Assembly (NCBI GenBank): GCA_035473255.1
Contig: DATIOK010000141.1
Span: 1-5,480, forward strand
Reading direction: 5' to 3'
From: JAICYJ01 sp035473255
Lineage (GTDB): Bacteria > Actinomycetota > Thermoleophilia > Gaiellales > JAICJC01
DNA length: 5,480 nucleotides
The translations under genes and the position numbers were made by a program. Shown piece by piece: positions 4,332 through 5,480 of the stretch. Numbering within the stretch: position 1 is the stretch's first letter; the number at the start of each line of letters is the position of its first letter. The notes beneath the pieces were generated by a model that saw only the letters and a program-made list of their open reading frames with translations, was not told the origin of the DNA and did no database searches.

Positions 4332-5480
4332 GAGGGGGATGCTGATTCCCCTCTCGCGGCCACTGGTTGCCGCGCTCTCGATGCTTGTGCTCGTTTCCGG
4401 CTCCGGGGCCGCCGCGGCCAGCACCCGACCCCCCGTCACGCCAACCCTGCGGGCCGTGCCCGGCAGCGCCCTGCCGGCCCTGCGCGGAGCGGCCCGGGTT
4501 GCGCCGACCGCGACCACCCGGCCGATCGACGTGACCGTGTCGCTGAAGCCGCGAAACGCCTCGCTGCTGGCCTACAAAGCCCGCACCTCCAGCGGCTCGA
4601 AGCCGATGACCACGGCCCAGCTGCGGACGCTGTTCGCGCCCAGCCCAGCCGACCGGGCCGCCGTCGTCGCCTACCTACGCGGGCACGGTCTGCACCTGGA
4701 ACGCTCCGGCCTGCTCACGCTCAGCTTCCACGGCAGCGCGGCCGCCGCCTCGCGCGCCTTCCACGTCGGCCTGTCCAGCTACCGCGGAGCAGACGGCCAC
4801 GTGTTCCGCGCCCCGGACGCCGCGGTGCGGCTGCCGGCCGCGATCTCGCCGCTGGTGTCATCGGTCACCGGCCTGGACACCGCCACCAAGCTGCAGAGCC
4901 TGGCCACCGGGCCGGAGCTCACGCCGCACACCGCCGTCCCCGCGCCCTGCACCGCCGCGTCCCGAGCGAAGAACTTCTACGGCGGCTACCTGCCCGGCGA
5001 CCTGGCCACCGCGTACGGCCACCGCTCCCTGATCGAGGGCGGCAACGACGGCAGCGGCGAGTCGATCGCGCTGGTCGAGTTCTCGAACTACAAGTCCTCC
5101 GACATCTCATCGTTCAAGTCCTGCTTCGGGCTGACCACCCCCGTGCACAAACGGCCCATCAACGGCGGCAGTAACACGACCAGCGGGGCGATCGAGGCCG
5201 AGCTCGACATCGAGGTGGCGCTGTCCAACGCGCCCGGTCTCAAGAGCGTCGAGGTCTACACGGCGCCCAACAACGTCGCCCAGATCCTGCCGATGGTCGA
5301 CCAGATGGTCAACACCGCGGCCTCCACGAACACCTACATCGTCAGCGACAGCTGGGGTCTCTGCGAGGACTTCCTGCCACCGTCCTTCCTGCAGGCCGAG
5401 TCGAACGAGCTGCAGCTGGCGGCCGCCGCCGGACTGTCGTTCTATGCCGCATCCGGCGACTCCGGGTCCAGCGACTGCAA
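4330..5480 (+). CDS. Secreted S53 family peptidase (sedolisin/kumamolisin type), N-terminal part
   Basis: This is an exported proenzyme serine-carboxyl endopeptidase; 383 residues are visible and the 3' end is cut by the window. Residues 1-30 form a signal peptide: short basic start, hydrophobic stretch LVAALSMLVLVSG and a small-residue AAAA cleavage zone. About 66-183 is the pro-kumamolisin activation domain (VTVSLKPRN ... LFAPSPADRAAVVAYLRGHG ... FHVGLSSY ... SSVTGLD). The peptidase domain shows E289 and D293 of the catalytic Glu-Asp pair in EAELDIEVALSNAPG, the substrate-cleft SDSWG (339-343) and the oxyanion Asp D377 in ASGDSGSSD. The catalytic Ser motif (SGTS type) should lie downstream. 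Four cysteines (207, 265, 345, 383) could form disulfides outside the cell. The start may be ATG 4330 or ATG 4339; the former gives two arginines in the signal n-region, the latter fits a leaderless promoter. It has no evident link to inositol use and probably begins a separate transcription unit. Confidence 0.9.
   Translation, partial: MRGMLIPLSRPLVAALSMLVLVSGSGAAAASTRPPVTPTLRAVPGSALPALRGAARVAPTATTRPIDVTVSLKPRNASLLAYKARTSSGSKPMTTAQLRTLFAPSPADRAAVVAYLRGHGLHLERSGLLTLSFHGSAAAASRAFHVGLSSYRGADGHVFRAPDAAVRLPAAISPLVSSVTGLDTATKLQSLATGPELTPHTAVPAPCTAASRAKNFYGGYLPGDLATAYGHRSLIEGGNDGSGESIALVEFSNYKSSDISSFKSCFGLTTPVHKRPINGGSNTTSGAIEAELDIEVALSNAPGLKSVEVYTAPNNVAQILPMVDQMVNTAASTNTYIVSDSWGLCEDFLPPSFLQAESNELQLAAAAGLSFYAASGDSGSSDC

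Noticed and set aside
4302..5174. 290-codon plus-strand frame overlapping the protease gene
   Set aside because: It is in a different frame from the S53 coding sequence, Arg/Pro-rich and without motifs; the real frame starts at 4330 or 4339 and stays open to the window end.

Overview
The window is very GC-rich, and the genes have strongly G/C-biased third codon positions. They overlap by 4 bp inside operons, and one is probably translated from a leaderless transcript. This fits a high-GC actinobacterium; a soil lineage of the Thermoleophilia/Solirubrobacterales kind is plausible, but that is inference from style, not a marker gene. There are no RNA genes, insertion sequences, CRISPR arrays or attachment sites.

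Layout: (1) 1-1379, minus strand: a two-gene operon of a TIM-barrel sugar isomerase/epimerase-like gene followed, with a 4-bp overlap, by a LacI-family repressor that runs off the left edge. (2) 1380-1587: a 208-bp divergent control region with two near-identical perfect palindromes (GTTGAAACGTTTCAAC core), each placed at a recognisable promoter. (3) 1588-4249, plus strand: a tightly overlapping three-gene inositol-catabolism operon, iolC (PfkB-type 5-dehydro-2-deoxygluconokinase), iolB (5-deoxy-glucuronate isomerase) and an iolE-like gene (inosose dehydratase-type TIM barrel). (4) 4250-4329: a short gap with a possible promoter. (5) 4330-5480, plus strand: the N-terminal part of an unrelated secreted S53 (sedolisin/kumamolisin) serine-carboxyl peptidase, cut by the right edge.

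How it works together: IolE dehydrates 2-keto-myo-inositol. IolB isomerises 5-deoxy-glucuronate to 2-deoxy-5-keto-gluconate, and IolC phosphorylates the latter. The dehydrogenase (IolG), the hydrolase (IolD), the aldolase (IolJ) and the semialdehyde dehydrogenase (IolA) are not in the window and must be elsewhere if the pathway is complete. The LacI-type repressor probably controls both arms through the two palindromes, and so also controls its own synthesis. The divergent isomerase could handle inosose isomers (an IolI-like job), but its substrate cannot be read from the sequence.

This is mostly a recognisable catabolic locus. The parts most worth a second look are the symmetrical double-operator control region, the leaderless iolC promoter whose -35 box lies inside the operator, and a probable CTG start codon for the divergent isomerase.
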